Shown here piece by piece: positions 1-10,959 of a stretch of DNA of 64,000 bases; positions within the stretch are counted from its first letter, which is position 1, and each line of letters begins with the position of its first letter. The stretch is from assembly GCF_018873765.1 (NCBI RefSeq), contig NW_025317371.1, positions 62,001 to 126,000 on the forward strand, given 5' to 3'. The notes under the pieces are model-generated. The model worked only from the letters and a program-made list of their open reading frames with translations. It ran no database searches and was not told the origin of the DNA. Origin of the DNA: Telopea speciosissima. Lineage: Eukaryota > Streptophyta > Magnoliopsida > Proteales > Proteaceae. Both the position numbers and the translations under genes were made by a program.

Positions 1-76
1 CGTTGCATCACGGAGTTGTTCAATCGAACAAGAACAATCAATTGCAGGAGATACTCTCTTGAGATCCAAAGATTAA

Positions 77-1350
77 GGCTGCATTTGGTAACGTTCAGTG
101 GAATGTGTTTTACAGAACGAAAAAACGGGCAAATGGCGTTTGGCTTTTCGGTTCATATATATTTTTTTAAAGAACAAACATGACAACTTTTTGTTCTCTA
201 CAACGCCTTGGACGAAACAAGTCAAAGGAGTTTTGTTGTTCTGTGGAACAAATTAAAGGGCACAAAATTGCGATTGAAAGAGAAATGCTCGACTTACATC
301 GCCAGAGGTCTTCCTCACCTAGAACCGAACGAAAGAAGCCCTTTAAAATCCTGCAACTCCATCGCCATTCTCTTTCTCTCTCTCTCTCTCTTGTGCTGCC
401 ATCGTCGCCGACCTCCGTGCTGCCCGTGTTCGGGATCCTGCCTGTGTCTCCTTCTCTAACTGCCTCCTCAACTACAAGGGCTTCCTCGCCTACCAGGCCC
501 AGCATGTCGCCTACAAGCTTTGGAACTGTCTCGCGGACCCCTTGCCCTCGCCCTCCATTTTTGTATCGCCGACGTCTTCGCCGTCGACATTCACCTGGCC
601 ACCAAGATCGAGAAGGGGATTCGATCTGCTTGATCATGCCACTGGGGTTTCATCGGAGAAACTGTGGTCATTGGGAATAATTTGTCCATCTTGCATCATG
701 TGACGCTGGGTGGGACTGGAAAGGTTGAAGGGGATCGACATCCCAAGATTAGTGATGGGGTTCTGATGGGTGCTAGAGCGGGGGAAATGTGAAGATCAGG
801 GAAGGAGCGAAGATTAGGGCGGGAGTGGTGGTTTTGATCGATTTTCCACCGAGGATGACGGCTATGGGAAATCCAGTCAAGCTTATGGGAGGGAAGAAGA
901 AGCCTTCGAAGCTCAAAGACATTCATGGGGAGTCCAGGGATCATACTTCCTTCATCTCTGAGTGGTCTGATTACTTATCTAATCAACCAAATTCCAATTC
1001 CAACACAACAAAAGAAAAAGTCCAAAATTACAGAGCAATTTTTCCATTTTGTATCTTCCATATTAATTTCTTGTCTCATAGTCTAAAATTTTCCATTTTT
1101 TATTTTTCATGGTCTTCTAAATTCATGGATGGACATTCAGATACAGAGCAATTTCCCTTTCAATACAGAGGGAACTATTGTTTGTTACCATACACAATAG
1201 TTGTTGCAAAATTGTTTTCAGATTAGTTTAGGAACAGATTTGCCAAACAGTCAATTACAGACAAAGAACACTGTTCCAGGCCAAGAACAACAAAAAACGT
1301 TTCTGGAAAAAAGCACCCGTTCTTGACGAAGAACATTACCAAACGTAGTC
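77..1350. mobile_element. Inverted-repeat-bounded segment carrying a captured gene copy
   Basis: The left end (77-96) reads ggctgcatttggtaacgttc. The reverse complement of the right end (1331-1350) is gactacgtttggtaatgttc, a near match over 20 bases. Such gctgcatttggtaacg ends are common on small plant DNA transposons of the hAT or PIF/Harbinger type, but I cannot choose between them and see no clean target duplication. Inside lies a broken serine acetyltransferase copy. A third end of the same kind begins at 1419 and resembles the reverse complement of 1262-1350, so another truncated copy sits next door. Superfamily and exact limits are inference. Confidence 0.45.
404..978 (+). pseudogene. 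Serine O-acetyltransferase pseudogene fragment
   Basis: Reading the plus strand across frame changes gives the C-terminal two thirds of a plant serine O-acetyltransferase, which makes O-acetylserine from serine and acetyl-CoA for cysteine synthesis. Visible blocks in order are LRAARVRDPACVSFSNCLLN with NYKGFLAYQAQHVAYKLWN (about 404-524), ADVFAVDIH, LDHATGV, IGETVVIGNN, SILHHVTLGGTGK, GDRHPKISDGVLMG, then VKIREGAKI, GNPVKLMGGKKKPSK and the tail HTSFISEWSDY. The left-handed beta-helix hexapeptide region and the catalytic-loop GGTGK block are therefore recognisable. At least four frameshifts or stops break it, and the N-terminal helical domain is missing. No intron is visible; many plant genes of this family are intronless, so this does not prove retroposition. 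It lies inside the inverted-repeat segment 77-1350. The family call is firm; which paralogue it came from is not. Confidence 0.85.
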
Positions 1351-1498
1351 TCATAGTCTCGAATGTTTGAATAAACATTTGAGACTATTAGGAATTTGAA
1401 AAGACATTTGAGACTTTAGGCTGCATTTGGTAACGGTCTTTGTCAAGAATGAGTGATTTTTCTTTCATAAACATTTTTTGCTGTTCTTGACCTGGAAC

Positions 1499-3054
1499 TA
1501 GCGGTGTCAAAAAAACCCGACCAGTCCGAGCCCACCCTAACCCGCTCTGAGCTCGAACAAGGCAGGGCTGGGTTTCATATGTTCTTGGCCCTAGCAGGGC
1601 CGGGCTGGGCTGGGCCAGGTCGGGCCTGGGTTGAGGCCTCGAGCTGAGCCCAGCCATGTTCGAGGCCTCAAGCCAGGCCCGGCCTAGCCCGACCCTTTTA
1701 TGTGTGTTTTTATTATTTATTATTTATTTTTTTCATGTATTATTAGCATATATTCTGTTTCTTTGGTTTTCATTTGGTGTTGGGTAACCGCGAAAAGACC
1801 TGCGGTTCCAAGTAGAGCTTTCACCGCGGACATGCCCTTCAATTCAGCTCCATGAATGCTCGGACTTCTGAGAATTTGTGGCTCAAAAGGTTCATGTTGT
1901 AGCAAATGGCTGCGAACTGGGACTTGAAGTCCCTCCAAACAGATTGGGATCTAGGCTATAAAAGGCCTTTCTAAAGTTTATAAATCCCTAATTTCCCATC
2001 TCGTGTTTTCTCTTTGCGAGAAAACACTGCTCACCGGCGGCATTATCTCCCTCGATTTCGGCTCTGACAGACTTCTTCCGACTACTATGTCTCCGGCAAG
2101 TGTTCTTCCAACTATCCCGGCTCCGTCAAGGTAAGTAAAATAGTAAATAGTGTTCTTCATCTACTTCTGTCTTTTTTTTTTTTACGAACTAACGATGCGG
2201 CTTCTTCTTCTCTGTTTTTTTGTTATGATGCTTCTTCTCCTACTTCTCTCTGTCTCTATGTTTTTTTTTAACGATGGTGCTGTTGCTTATTCTTTTTCTA
2301 CTTCTTTGTTTTATTTTTTTTTAAAACGATGCTGTTACTTCATCATCAGAAGCTAAGTTGTTTGCAATCATGTTCGTAACCCTGAAGATCTCCTATTGTC
2401 TTAATGCAGGGGATACAGTGGAGTGGCATATCAAGCATATGCACAAAATAATATAATAGCCAATTTTAATGGATGCCAAACTTCTCTCTTTTAGGGATTT
2501 TGTAATTATCTTCTTAAGAATTTACAGCTTGGGCATACAAAAGCCCTTTTATTTTTTTCAACTGGTCAGTCATACAAAGGCTATTGATATAGACCTTGCT
2601 TAACTAATATAAGCCAGTAATGCTGAATTACTTTTCCTATTCTTTGGTGGAAGTTGTAGAGTTTTTTTATGTTCTTGCTGTATTACTATTACTGGAGTTG
2701 TCTCTGTCTTGGATTCAGATATGATAAATCCTTTTCAATTCAGCTAGCCTGCCAAACTTGTAGCATAGGAGGAGCCAATTGTTGATGGTTTCCTTTATTT
2801 TATTTTATTTTATTTATTTTTGGTAAGAAGATGGTTTCCTTTATTATAGCATAGCTACTCTGCTGTTTTAAATCTCTGCATCTGTTGCTATCATTTTATT
2901 TTTCTGACTCTTTCTTAGCTTCTAGCACTCTCGCGTGCAATTTAGTGTTAATCAGGGCCGGGCTGGGCTAGGGAAAACCCTGGCAGGGTCGGGCTGGGCT
3001 TGGGTCTAGGTTAAGGCCCCTAGGGTTGGGCTAGGGTTTAGGGTGACACCCCTA
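1499..3054. mobile_element. hAT-like element, non-autonomous
   Basis: The left end TAGCGGTGTCAAAAAAACCC and the right end ...GGTGACACCCCTA are imperfect inverted repeats of the TAGGGGTGTCAA type found on plant hAT MITEs. Both ends are followed inward by GC-rich gggctgggc/gcccgacc runs (about 1515-1695 and 2953-3040), typical of these elements. The 8-bp flanks (cctggaac, cacttcac) do not match, so this may be one degraded element or two neighbours. The interior is AT-rich, encodes no transposase that I can see, and holds a possible small spliced ORF. Confidence 0.4.
2087..2494 (+). other. Possible two-exon short ORF (42 aa)
   Basis: A TATA-like tataaaag lies at about 1955. About 130 bases downstream an ATG at 2087 opens a 44-base exon ending AAG|gtaagt at 2130/2131. 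A T-rich intron ends gcag at 2409, and joining to 2410 keeps the frame open to a TAG at 2492-2494. The predicted peptide starts MSPASVLPTIPAPSRG. I recognise no family. Good splice signals in the right order are the only support, so this may be chance. Confidence 0.2.
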
Positions 3055-3539
3055 CACTTCACTACCTCATGACCATAGCTCTATTACATATTTAAAGAAA
3101 AGCAACCCTAATCTCAAGCCCTATTGCCATTGATCCTATGGCTAAGATTTGTAGAGACAATAAACTTAACCAAGCTGTTAAGGAAAGGATAAGAGAGGAG
3201 AATAGAGGAATAAGAAAGATTGGCACAACAGAGTTTTAACATGGTTCGGTGCTAGAGACCTATGTACACGGTAAGATGTTCTTCACTATCTCTTTACTTG
3301 AATACAGTCCTTATTTAAGGATATCTATTGAGTTGATTGTGGAATTAATCCATTGTACAAGGGAAGAGGATTTGGAGTCTTATCATGATATCCATTAGCT
3401 AACTGCCTACCATGTGTGGGCTTATCTATTTTAGTCATGCCACACTGGTACGTGATGGTGTTAGCTATAGGCGAGAAATCCTCTCTAATACACCACGTCA
3501 AACTCAACTAGGAGGATATCACCTTGAGGTTGGCCATTA

Positions 3540-5215
3540 ACGTAGCAAATCACTGATGCGAGAGTGGTTTAAAAATATGTCAGCCACTTGATCTGTCGTA
3601 GAGATGAAGCGAACATCCAAATCAACCTTGGCAACCTTATCCCTGACGAAGTGAAAGCCAATTTTGACATGCTTAGTGCGCGCACGGAAGACAAGGTTAG
3701 GAGTGTGGTATGTCGCACCACATTATCACAACATGGAATTGGATTCGAAGGTAGAAAAATGCGTAGTTCCTTGAGCAAAGATTGAAGTCAGGTCAATTCT
3801 GCCGCATAATTCGCAATAGCGCTATATTCGGATTTCATGCTCGAGCGTACAACCGTAGCCTGCTTGCGAGAACTCCAAGAGATCAGGTTATTGCTATGGA
3901 AGATAGCAAAACCCCCAATAGACTTTCAATTATTTGGACAGTTGGGTGTCTGAGAACGTTGATAGTAGGGTTGACGTTTTTTTCTCAAAAAGTAATCCAT
4001 GGTCAGCGGTGGACTGAAGATACCAGAGTATTCGTTTGACGGCTTCCCAATGATCAGTTGTTGGGCGATGCATAAACTAGCTGAACTTATTAACTGCAAA
4101 TTGTATATCTGGACTGGTCAAGGTTGCATATTGAAGAGCACCGACAATGCTCCGATATACTATAGGATCATCCATAACTGCCATTGGTGTAGACAATGAT
4201 TTGCACCCTACCATTTTTTGTCCGAGCCAGAGGATCAAGAATATGCTAGCATTGGGAGAGAATCAACCTCTTAGGTGTGGGAACCACACTAATGCCCAAT
4301 AAATAATGAATCAACCCTACGGTGAGCGGCGAAGTTTACATACATGATTAGGGTAAAGCGGATTATTAAATCCTGGAGGTTATGACATGAACCCCTCTTC
4401 ATTGAGCACCCCGTGAAGGAACACATTTTGGATGTCAAGTTGACGTATGGGCCATGAGCGAGAGTGCGCAATAGATAGTACCAGCCGAGTTGTGGTGGTT
4501 TTTGACCACCGGGCTAAACGTATCGGTATAATCAAGGCCCTCATGCTCGTTATACCTATTGCACTATTGGAGGTGGTCCCAATAGAGAGGGTTGGGCGGA
4601 GACCATTGGTGGGCCTAGAACATGTTTGGAACCTTTTTCAAAGGAGATGTATCCCCTATGATGGGAACTGTAGCCCAGGATGATATGAAGACCAGACCTG
4701 TAGTCCATCTTGTGCGAATAAAAGGACCGTAGAAGCGGGTAGCAAGCACAACCAAAAACTCTTAAATAGTCATAAGATGGGTTGATTCCAAGAAGCCGAA
4801 ACATGGGGGACACATTTTGGAGTACTGGTGTTGGCAAACTGTTGATTAAAAAGACAACCGTATTGAACGGATATTGCCAAAATTGCCAGGTACTAAGGCT
4901 TGAGCAAGCAAAGCCAAACCAGTTTCAACAATGCTCTATCACGCCGTTTAGACGACCCATTTTGTTCATGAGTGTGGTGATGAGTAACACGGTGTGCCAT
5001 GCCTGCTTATTCAAGAAATCGGGAAACTGTACGGTATTCCCCGCCCCAATCACTGTGAAATATCTTGATTTGCGATCAAATAAATTCTCAACTAGCAGCT
5101 TAAATCTCTGAAACACACAAACACTTCAGATTTTAAAGTTAGAGGATACAACCATATGAACTTGCTATAATCATCAAAAAACATAACATAAAACCGATGG
5201 CCCTCAGTAGATGGG
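3540..5215 (-). pseudogene. Ty1/copia polyprotein relic (INT to RNase H end)
   Basis: Read on the minus strand from about 5215 leftwards, this is a heavily broken copia pol. The integrase core is seen as FDDYSKFIWLYPL and FQRFKLLVENLFDRK (about 5200-5050). Then comes the integrase C-terminal part with INPSYDYLRVFGCACYPLL and LGYSSHHRGY (about 4790-4640). The end of the RNase H region shows [20 protein letters not shown] then ADIF (about 3690-3560). Reverse transcriptase between them is unreadable. Many stops and frameshifts mean no coding capacity. The bases to the left (3177-3540) may be its remaining 3' LTR but I could not pair them with a second LTR. Confidence 0.7.
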
Positions 5216-5224
5216 ATTGGAGAT

Positions 5225-5490
5225 GGTCTTCATATCTTCCTAGGCTATAGTTCCCGGCATGGGGGGTGGGGGGAGAAATACATCTGCTATGAAAATCCAA
5301 ATGTGTTCTTGTCTCACGACCTGTAGTTTTTGAGCATCGATTTCCCTTTAAGGAGGCTCCAATTGCTGGCCCACCAATTGTCTCCTTCCAGCCCTCTCTA
5401 TTGGGACAACCTCCATAGTGGAATGGTCCTCCATACATAGTCCTCTCCAATACAAGGTAACCCTTAACTGATGGGATCCTTGACACAATA
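5225..5490 (+). pseudogene. Copia integrase C-terminal fragment, inverted relative to its neighbour
   Basis: On the plus strand this stretch reads LGYSSRHGG, ENPNVFLSHDL, FPFKEAPIAGPPIVSFQPSL and QYKVTL, the linker downstream of a copia integrase. The relic at 3540-5215 carries the homologous LGYSSHHRGY and [17 protein letters not shown] on the opposite strand. The two pieces therefore form a head-to-head inverted pair (about 4559-4693 against about 5240-5440). Either two related elements inserted in opposite directions or one was rearranged. Confidence 0.55.
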
Positions 5491-6412
5491 TTGCAATCAA
5501 AATAAAAGGAAACTAACCTAAGCTTGCATTGTTAATAAAATTAAAATCTTGAAACAATCTAAATGAAATCAATTAAAAAGCAATTAGAATCACAAGGATT
5601 GTCAAAATCGTGGCCATGTGGCTGCGATTTGTCAGTCCATGTGAGGTTTGATTTACCAATAACCTTTCCTTAATGGAGCAAGGAATAAAAGGGAAGGAAA
5701 TGGGGCTTCAAATCATGTCTCATCTATCCTCCAAGACCGTGCAAGCATGGAAAGGTATTTTCATGAAATTGCCCCAAGGGGACAAGCTGTCAATTTGGGT
5801 TCATACTAAAATTATGACTAGAATCGTGGGCCCAGGTGGCTGCTAGGATTGAGTGATCCTCCAGTTCAACATTTTACCATATATAAACCTTATTAAATTA
5901 AAATAGAAAGATGTTGATCTCCATATGGTATATACTCTGCTACAATTTCCAGAATTAAAACTTGCCTGATATTGATCATCACTCAATTAGGAAATAAGTC
6001 CGTAGAAGCTTCGATGCTTCCTAGTAGAGTCACATTCGCCAAATAGGTAACTTCTCCTTGGCTAATCCCAAGTTTCTATAATAAGAACCACTTCAAATAG
6101 GAAACTATGTGAACCAAGGTTTCCATAATTAAAATCCCGTTGCAATTAGGAAAGTGTATCTCCATAGCTGTACCCGTACTTTCCATACTAAAAACCGTCC
6201 AATTAATGTACAATACTGTTGAGATGACCAATAGGAACTTCCAACAATAGAAGATGCAAATCTGGCCTGCTGAAAAGATTTTTGTTGGGACTGTAAATCG
6301 ATATAAAGATTTATTACGCTACAGTAGTTAGTTAACTGGGTTTATTTAGGAAAGCTTGCTGTCCTCAACAGTTAAAATTGAGTTTGCATCTTGGCTTTTT
6401 AAAAGAAGATAG
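5491..6412. other. Intergenic stretch with a loose short repeat
   Basis: No gene was recognised. Between about 5985 and 6195 the words caattaggaaa / caaataggaaac recur several times at roughly 60-base spacing, each followed by a short diverged stretch, which suggests an old tandem repeat. Two related gtggctgc phrases occur at 5625 and 5835. Confidence 0.3.
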
Positions 6413-6616
6413 AAGGTTTTAGCTAAAGTTTTTAATGCATTTAATCCATTGATGTGTGCCAACATCGAATTGATGGGTCAAGAGATTATAGAGATCTATC
6501 ATAAGTTATATTTCTATGCTTCTCATATAAACTTCTTTTTGAGCTGTGCAAGATTTAGTGATGGGTTTGTTTCATAGACTTAACTTATGGAATTGAATTT
6601 GTATTGTGATTCACTG
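6413..6616 (+). repeat. Direct repeat, copy 1 (of 13869-14075)
   Basis: About 200 bases beginning gttttagcta and running through tgatgtgtgccaacatc, gagattatagagatctatc and tatttctatgcttctcat are repeated at 13869-14075 in the same orientation with scattered differences. The pair flanks the CACTA-like, copia and hAT cluster. Without those insertions the two copies would be only about 1-2 kb apart. Confidence 0.75.
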
Positions 6617-6780
6617 AGTTTGTGTCTTTTCTGTGTTCTCCTGCTTCTGCTTCTTATTATTAATTTTTTGTTTCTATCCATTTAGTTGCGATAAGGCTGA
6701 GTTGTTGTTGTAGAAGATTCAGATCTTATTTTCTAGAATGAGTTGCTTAAGGAGTTGCCCTATAATTGTTGTCTTGCAGA

Positions 6781-7054
6781 TACTTTAAAGCCAAATAGCT
6801 ATGGGGCCAAACCATTCTATCAATTGGCACATTGTAGTTATCGTTGATGTGGAGTTTCCCATTGAACAATCACATCTCGTGCATTATAATTACAAGGTAT
6901 TGGCTTCTTTAATTTAACCCATTCTAAATTCTTTCTCAATCTAGTCATAAAATAGTGTCATGCGTGGAAGTGATTATGATCTTTCCATCTCAGTTAATCA
7001 ATGATATAGAGGATGTGTACACAAATTGGATCAACGATTTACCAAAGGATTATA
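6781..7054 (+). other. Exon-like pair of unknown gene
   Basis: Two stretches have exon character. 6781-6897 is preceded by cttgcag and followed by gtattgg. About 6994-7054 is preceded by tttccatctcag and followed by gttcg. In one frame they read MGPNHSINWHIVVIVDVEFP and LINDIEDVYTNWINDLPKDY. I do not recognise the protein. The splice-site placement and lack of stops in that frame suggest a gene remnant, but no start, stop or further exon was found. Confidence 0.25.
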
Positions 7055-7321
7055 AGGTTCGTTTACAAATTCTGTGTGTGTGTGTGCTGGAATACTGAGA
7101 TGACATTCTATAACCCCATTTCTTATATCTAATAAATTCTGGTCAGAAGTTAATTTTATAGGATCCATCCACTACAAGAAAAGGAGTCAGCGGCTGCACT
7201 TAGGTGGTGTATAAAGTGACGATAAATTTTTACTTCTGCCATATACATCATTCAACGGCACTTGAAAAATAGCGTCACCATATAGAAAATTTCTATTTCA
7301 GGAGCGGTAATATATTACTGC

Positions 7322-7607
7322 TGTAACAGAACAGACCCTAGGTCTGACCAGCAGTGAAGAACAAAGAAGAAGAAGAAGAAGATGGAGAAGATAAGAGAAG
7401 AGAGAGATCGATTGAGAGAAAATAAACTCCCTCACAATTTCTGTGCGTGTAAATTGTGAGGGGGGCAATCTGATTTATAACTTCAGTATTAATGAATTAC
7501 AAGTAAACTCCCCAAAATACCCTTAAGACAATAGAATAAACTAGAAATATAAATAAGACTAAAACACCCCCAGAAACCCTGTAAACTCTAATCGACAATC
7601 CTTAACA
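7322..7607 (-). repeat. 3' LTR of the copia element
   Basis: This 286-bp LTR starts TGTAACAGAA and ends CCTTAACA on the plus strand. It matches 12372-12655 with a few substitutions, a 2-base indel in the ctgtgcgtgtaaat region, and aaaacacccc against aaaataacccc. It contains a purine-rich gaagaagaag run. Confidence 0.96.
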
Positions 7608-7624
7608 CTCCCCCTCAAGTTGGA
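7608..7624 (-). promoter_or_regulatory. Polypurine tract
   Basis: The minus strand reads TCCAACTTGAGGGGGAG immediately before the 3' LTR. It is the expected RNase-H-resistant primer for plus-strand synthesis. Confidence 0.85.
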
Positions 7625-9507
7625 GCGTAGACATCACCAAGATCCAGCTTGGAACAACCACTCAAGAACTGAGGTCGAAACAAAGCCTTCGTAAACATAT
7701 CTCCAAGCTGAAACTGGGAACGAACAAAGGGAGTAGTAATTAGCTTCTTCTGAACAGCATCTCGAACAAAATGACAGTCAACTTCAATGTGCTTGGTCCG
7801 TTCATGAAAAACAGGGTTGTTGGCAATATAAATGGCAGCTTGGTTATCATAGTACATCTCCATGGGCTGATCACTAGAATAAAGCTCACGAGCAAAAGAA
7901 CGAACCCACATCAACTCTGCAGCTGTATGAGCCATAACTTTGTACTCAGCCTCAACACTGGAACGAGCAACAGTGATCTGTTTCTTGCTCTTCCAGGTAA
8001 CCAAATTACCTCCAAAGAAGGTGCAATAACCTGTAGTCGACCGTCTATCGCCATCAGAACCAGCCCAATCAGCATCAGAGAACCCAATAATGCTAGTGTG
8101 ACCATGGCGACGGTAAACCAGCCCCTTGCCTGGAGCACCCTTGAGGTAGTGTAAAACACGACAAGCAGCATCCCAATGTACTTGCTTAGGTGTCTGCATG
8201 AACTGACTAACAACACCCACAGCAAAGGAGATATCGGGACGAGTAACAGTAAGGTAGATAAGTTTACCGACCAGGAGTCGATACTGATGTGGGTCACTAA
8301 ATTCCTTGTCACCAGAAGTACCAAACTTGATATGTGGATCCATAGGAGTATCAATAGGTTTGCAACTCAACATTTCTGTCTCAGTAAGTAAATCAAGAAC
8401 ATACTTCCTCTGGGACAGGCTAAGACCTCGAGAGCTGCGAACAACCTCAATACCAAGAAAGTACCTGAGGCTACCCAAATCCTTGATTTGGAAGTTATCA
8501 TGCAAATATGTCTTCACCTGTGCAATCCCAGAATCGTCATTACCAGTAGCAATAATGTCATCGACATAAACTGCTAAGATGACCACGTTAGATCCCTGAC
8601 GTCTAACAAAAATAGAGTGATTAGAATAGCACTGAGAGAACCCACAACCAGCCATAACATTGCTGAATTTATCAATCCACGCACGGGGAGACTGTTTCAG
8701 TCCATAAATGGCCTTATGAAGGTGACACACTCGGACACTATCCTCCCCCTGAGCAACATAACCAGGAGGTTGCTCCATGTACACCTCCTCCTGGAGATCA
8801 CCATATAAGAAGGCATTCTTCACATCCATTTGAAAGAGAGGCCAATCAAGATTACTGCCAAGGAAAGCAAAATGCGGACAGAATTCAACCTCGCAACAGG
8901 GGAGAAGGTCTCGAAATAGTCGACCCCATATGTCTGTGTAAACCCCTTGGCAACTAAACGGGCCTTGAGCCGCTCCACAGTGCCATATGGATTGTACTTA
9001 ACTGTGTACATCCAACGACACTTAACATGATCCTTACTAGGCGGTAAGTCAACCAATGACCAAGTCTTACAAGAGACCAAGGCATCCATCTCCACATCCA
9101 TAGCATGTTTCCACCCAGGGTGGGATAAGGCAATCTTATAAGAGTGGGGAACAAAAGTAGAATGTAAAGCAGCAACAAAAACACGATGATGAAGTGGGAG
9201 ATGAGAAACAAAAACATAATTGGCCAATGGGTAAAGGGGGGTCTGAGTGCAAGTGCGAGTACCTTTCCTTTTTGCAATAGGGAGATCATCAATGTCTAAA
9301 ACGGGATCCGCAGGCAAGGAGTCAGCTGGTGGCGGTGGAGAGGCAGCCTCAATAGGTGGAGGTGGCAGTGGCAGCGGTTGCTGTTGGGTACGACGGGTGT
9401 AGACCTTCACCTGCGTGGGATCAGGATTGGCAGCCAATGGGATAGGAGGAGGAACAGGTTCAGCAACAATACGATCAACCCCACCAGTATCAAGAACAAG
9501 ATCCACA
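7615..9507 (-). pseudogene. Copia reverse transcriptase and RNase H (one frameshift)
   Basis: The first part reads [40 protein letters not shown] and [11 protein letters not shown]. It goes out of frame near 8850, where the long 404-aa ORF (8829-7615) takes over with [20 protein letters not shown]. The polymerase motif YVDDI is intact, as are PGKGLVYRR, FSDADWAGSDGDRRSTTGY and VEAEYK of RNase H, and the terminal FQLGDMFTKAL. This is the best preserved part of the element. A proline-rich linker (about 9290-9480) separates it from integrase. Confidence 0.92.
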
Positions 9508-10931
9508 TTAATTGAAGAAGCAGCAAAATAAGGAGAGTTTTTTGAAGAAGGTAACATCAGCGGAAACAAACTGTTGGTGAGAGATGGGATCAAAACACCT
9601 ATAACCCTTTTGGGTACGAGAATAACCAAGAAACAAAAACTTGATGGCCCTAGGAGATAGTTTATCAAGACCAGGGCGAAGCACATGAACAAAACATTGG
9701 CAACCAAAGACACGAGGTGGGAGAGAGAAAAAAGCTCGATCAGGAAAAACAATATTAAATGGAATTTGATTATTAAGAACAGAGGAAGGCATACGATTAA
9801 TCAAGAAACAAGCGGTTAAAAGTGCATCAACCCAATACAGTTTAGGAACATTCAAATGAAACATCAAGGACCTAGTAATGTCTAACAAATGGCGGTTTTT
9901 GTGCTCTGCCACACCATTTTGTTGAGGTGTGTAAGAGCAACTAGTTTGATGAATGATGCCATTGTCAGAACAAAAAGAGGAAACTTCACGTTGAATTATC
10001 TCTAGGGCATTGTTAGTACGCAAAATCTTTAAATAAACACCAAATTGAACACGAATTTCATTATAAAATTGTTTGAAAATAGAAACAAATTTAGATCGAT
10101 CCTTCAAGAGGTACAACCATGTCATACGAGAATGATCATCAATAAAACTAACAAAATAATAAAAACCTAACTGACTCTTGATCCTACAAGGATCCCAAAT
10201 ATCAGAATGGACTAACTGGAACAAAGAAGTACTCCTAGACTCTGGACTCAAAGGAAAAACAGTGCGATGATGCTTGCCAAGCTTACAAGCTCCACACTCA
10301 ATGCGGGAGACAGATTTGCAGCTAGGGACAAGAAGGCGCAGCTTGGATAAAGAAGGATGTCCTAGTCGATAGTGCCAATGTAAAGGAGAAATGTCAGAAG
10401 AAGTAGCAACCGCTGCAGTAGAAGTAGATGCCATGTCGAAGTAATAGAGGCTACCCTTCTCATGTCCTCCACCAATCGTCGTCCTTGTTGCAAGATCCTG
10501 AAAGACATAGTGAGAAGGATGAAAGGTTATAGAACAATTCAAAGTCTTAACTAATTGACTAACAGAGAGAAGATTAAGAGGAAGCTTAGGTACATGAAGG
10601 ACATTAGACAAGGAAGAAGATAAGGGGATGTCCCCATAACCAGTAACAGGTATAAAAGACCCATCGGCAATAGAAATCCGAGATGGAACAGCGGATTGTG
10701 TAAAAGTTGAAAATAAATTGGGCTTACCAGGGAGGCACCGGAGTCAATGACCCACGGAGAAGATGAGGAGGCAAAACATGCAGTAGATGTACCTGAGTGG
10801 GCAAGGACAGCAGTAGATGTAGAGGAGGATGCCTCAAGTTGTTGCACTCGTTGTAAGAGTTGAGAAACCAGGTCATTGGAGGAACTACCACCATTAGTGG
10901 AAGACCCATGAGTAGTGTTAGGAGGTTGCAC
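9508..10931 (-). pseudogene. Copia protease and integrase (broken)
   Basis: The aspartic protease active site is seen as SPWVIDSGAS (about 10755-10726), after which the frame shifts. The frame then runs through NVLHVPKLPLNLLSVSQL, the GAG pre-integrase zinc motif with HYRLGHPS and CGACKLGKHH, and the integrase core HSDIWD, FIDDHSR, RTNNALE and QQNGVAEHKNRHLL. It ends with [10 protein letters not shown] and [16 protein letters not shown]. The second catalytic aspartate, normally RTDNA, is asparagine here (RTNNA). The strand-transfer triad is therefore damaged as well as the frame. Confidence 0.9.
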
Positions 10932-10959
10932 CGGATCAGCCGCTCCATCAGAGACTGTA

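Noticed and set aside
180-680. 166-aa plus-strand ORF as a gene
   Set aside because: Only parts of it are in the serine acetyltransferase frame; it crosses that pseudogene out of frame and contains a low-complexity ctctctctct run.
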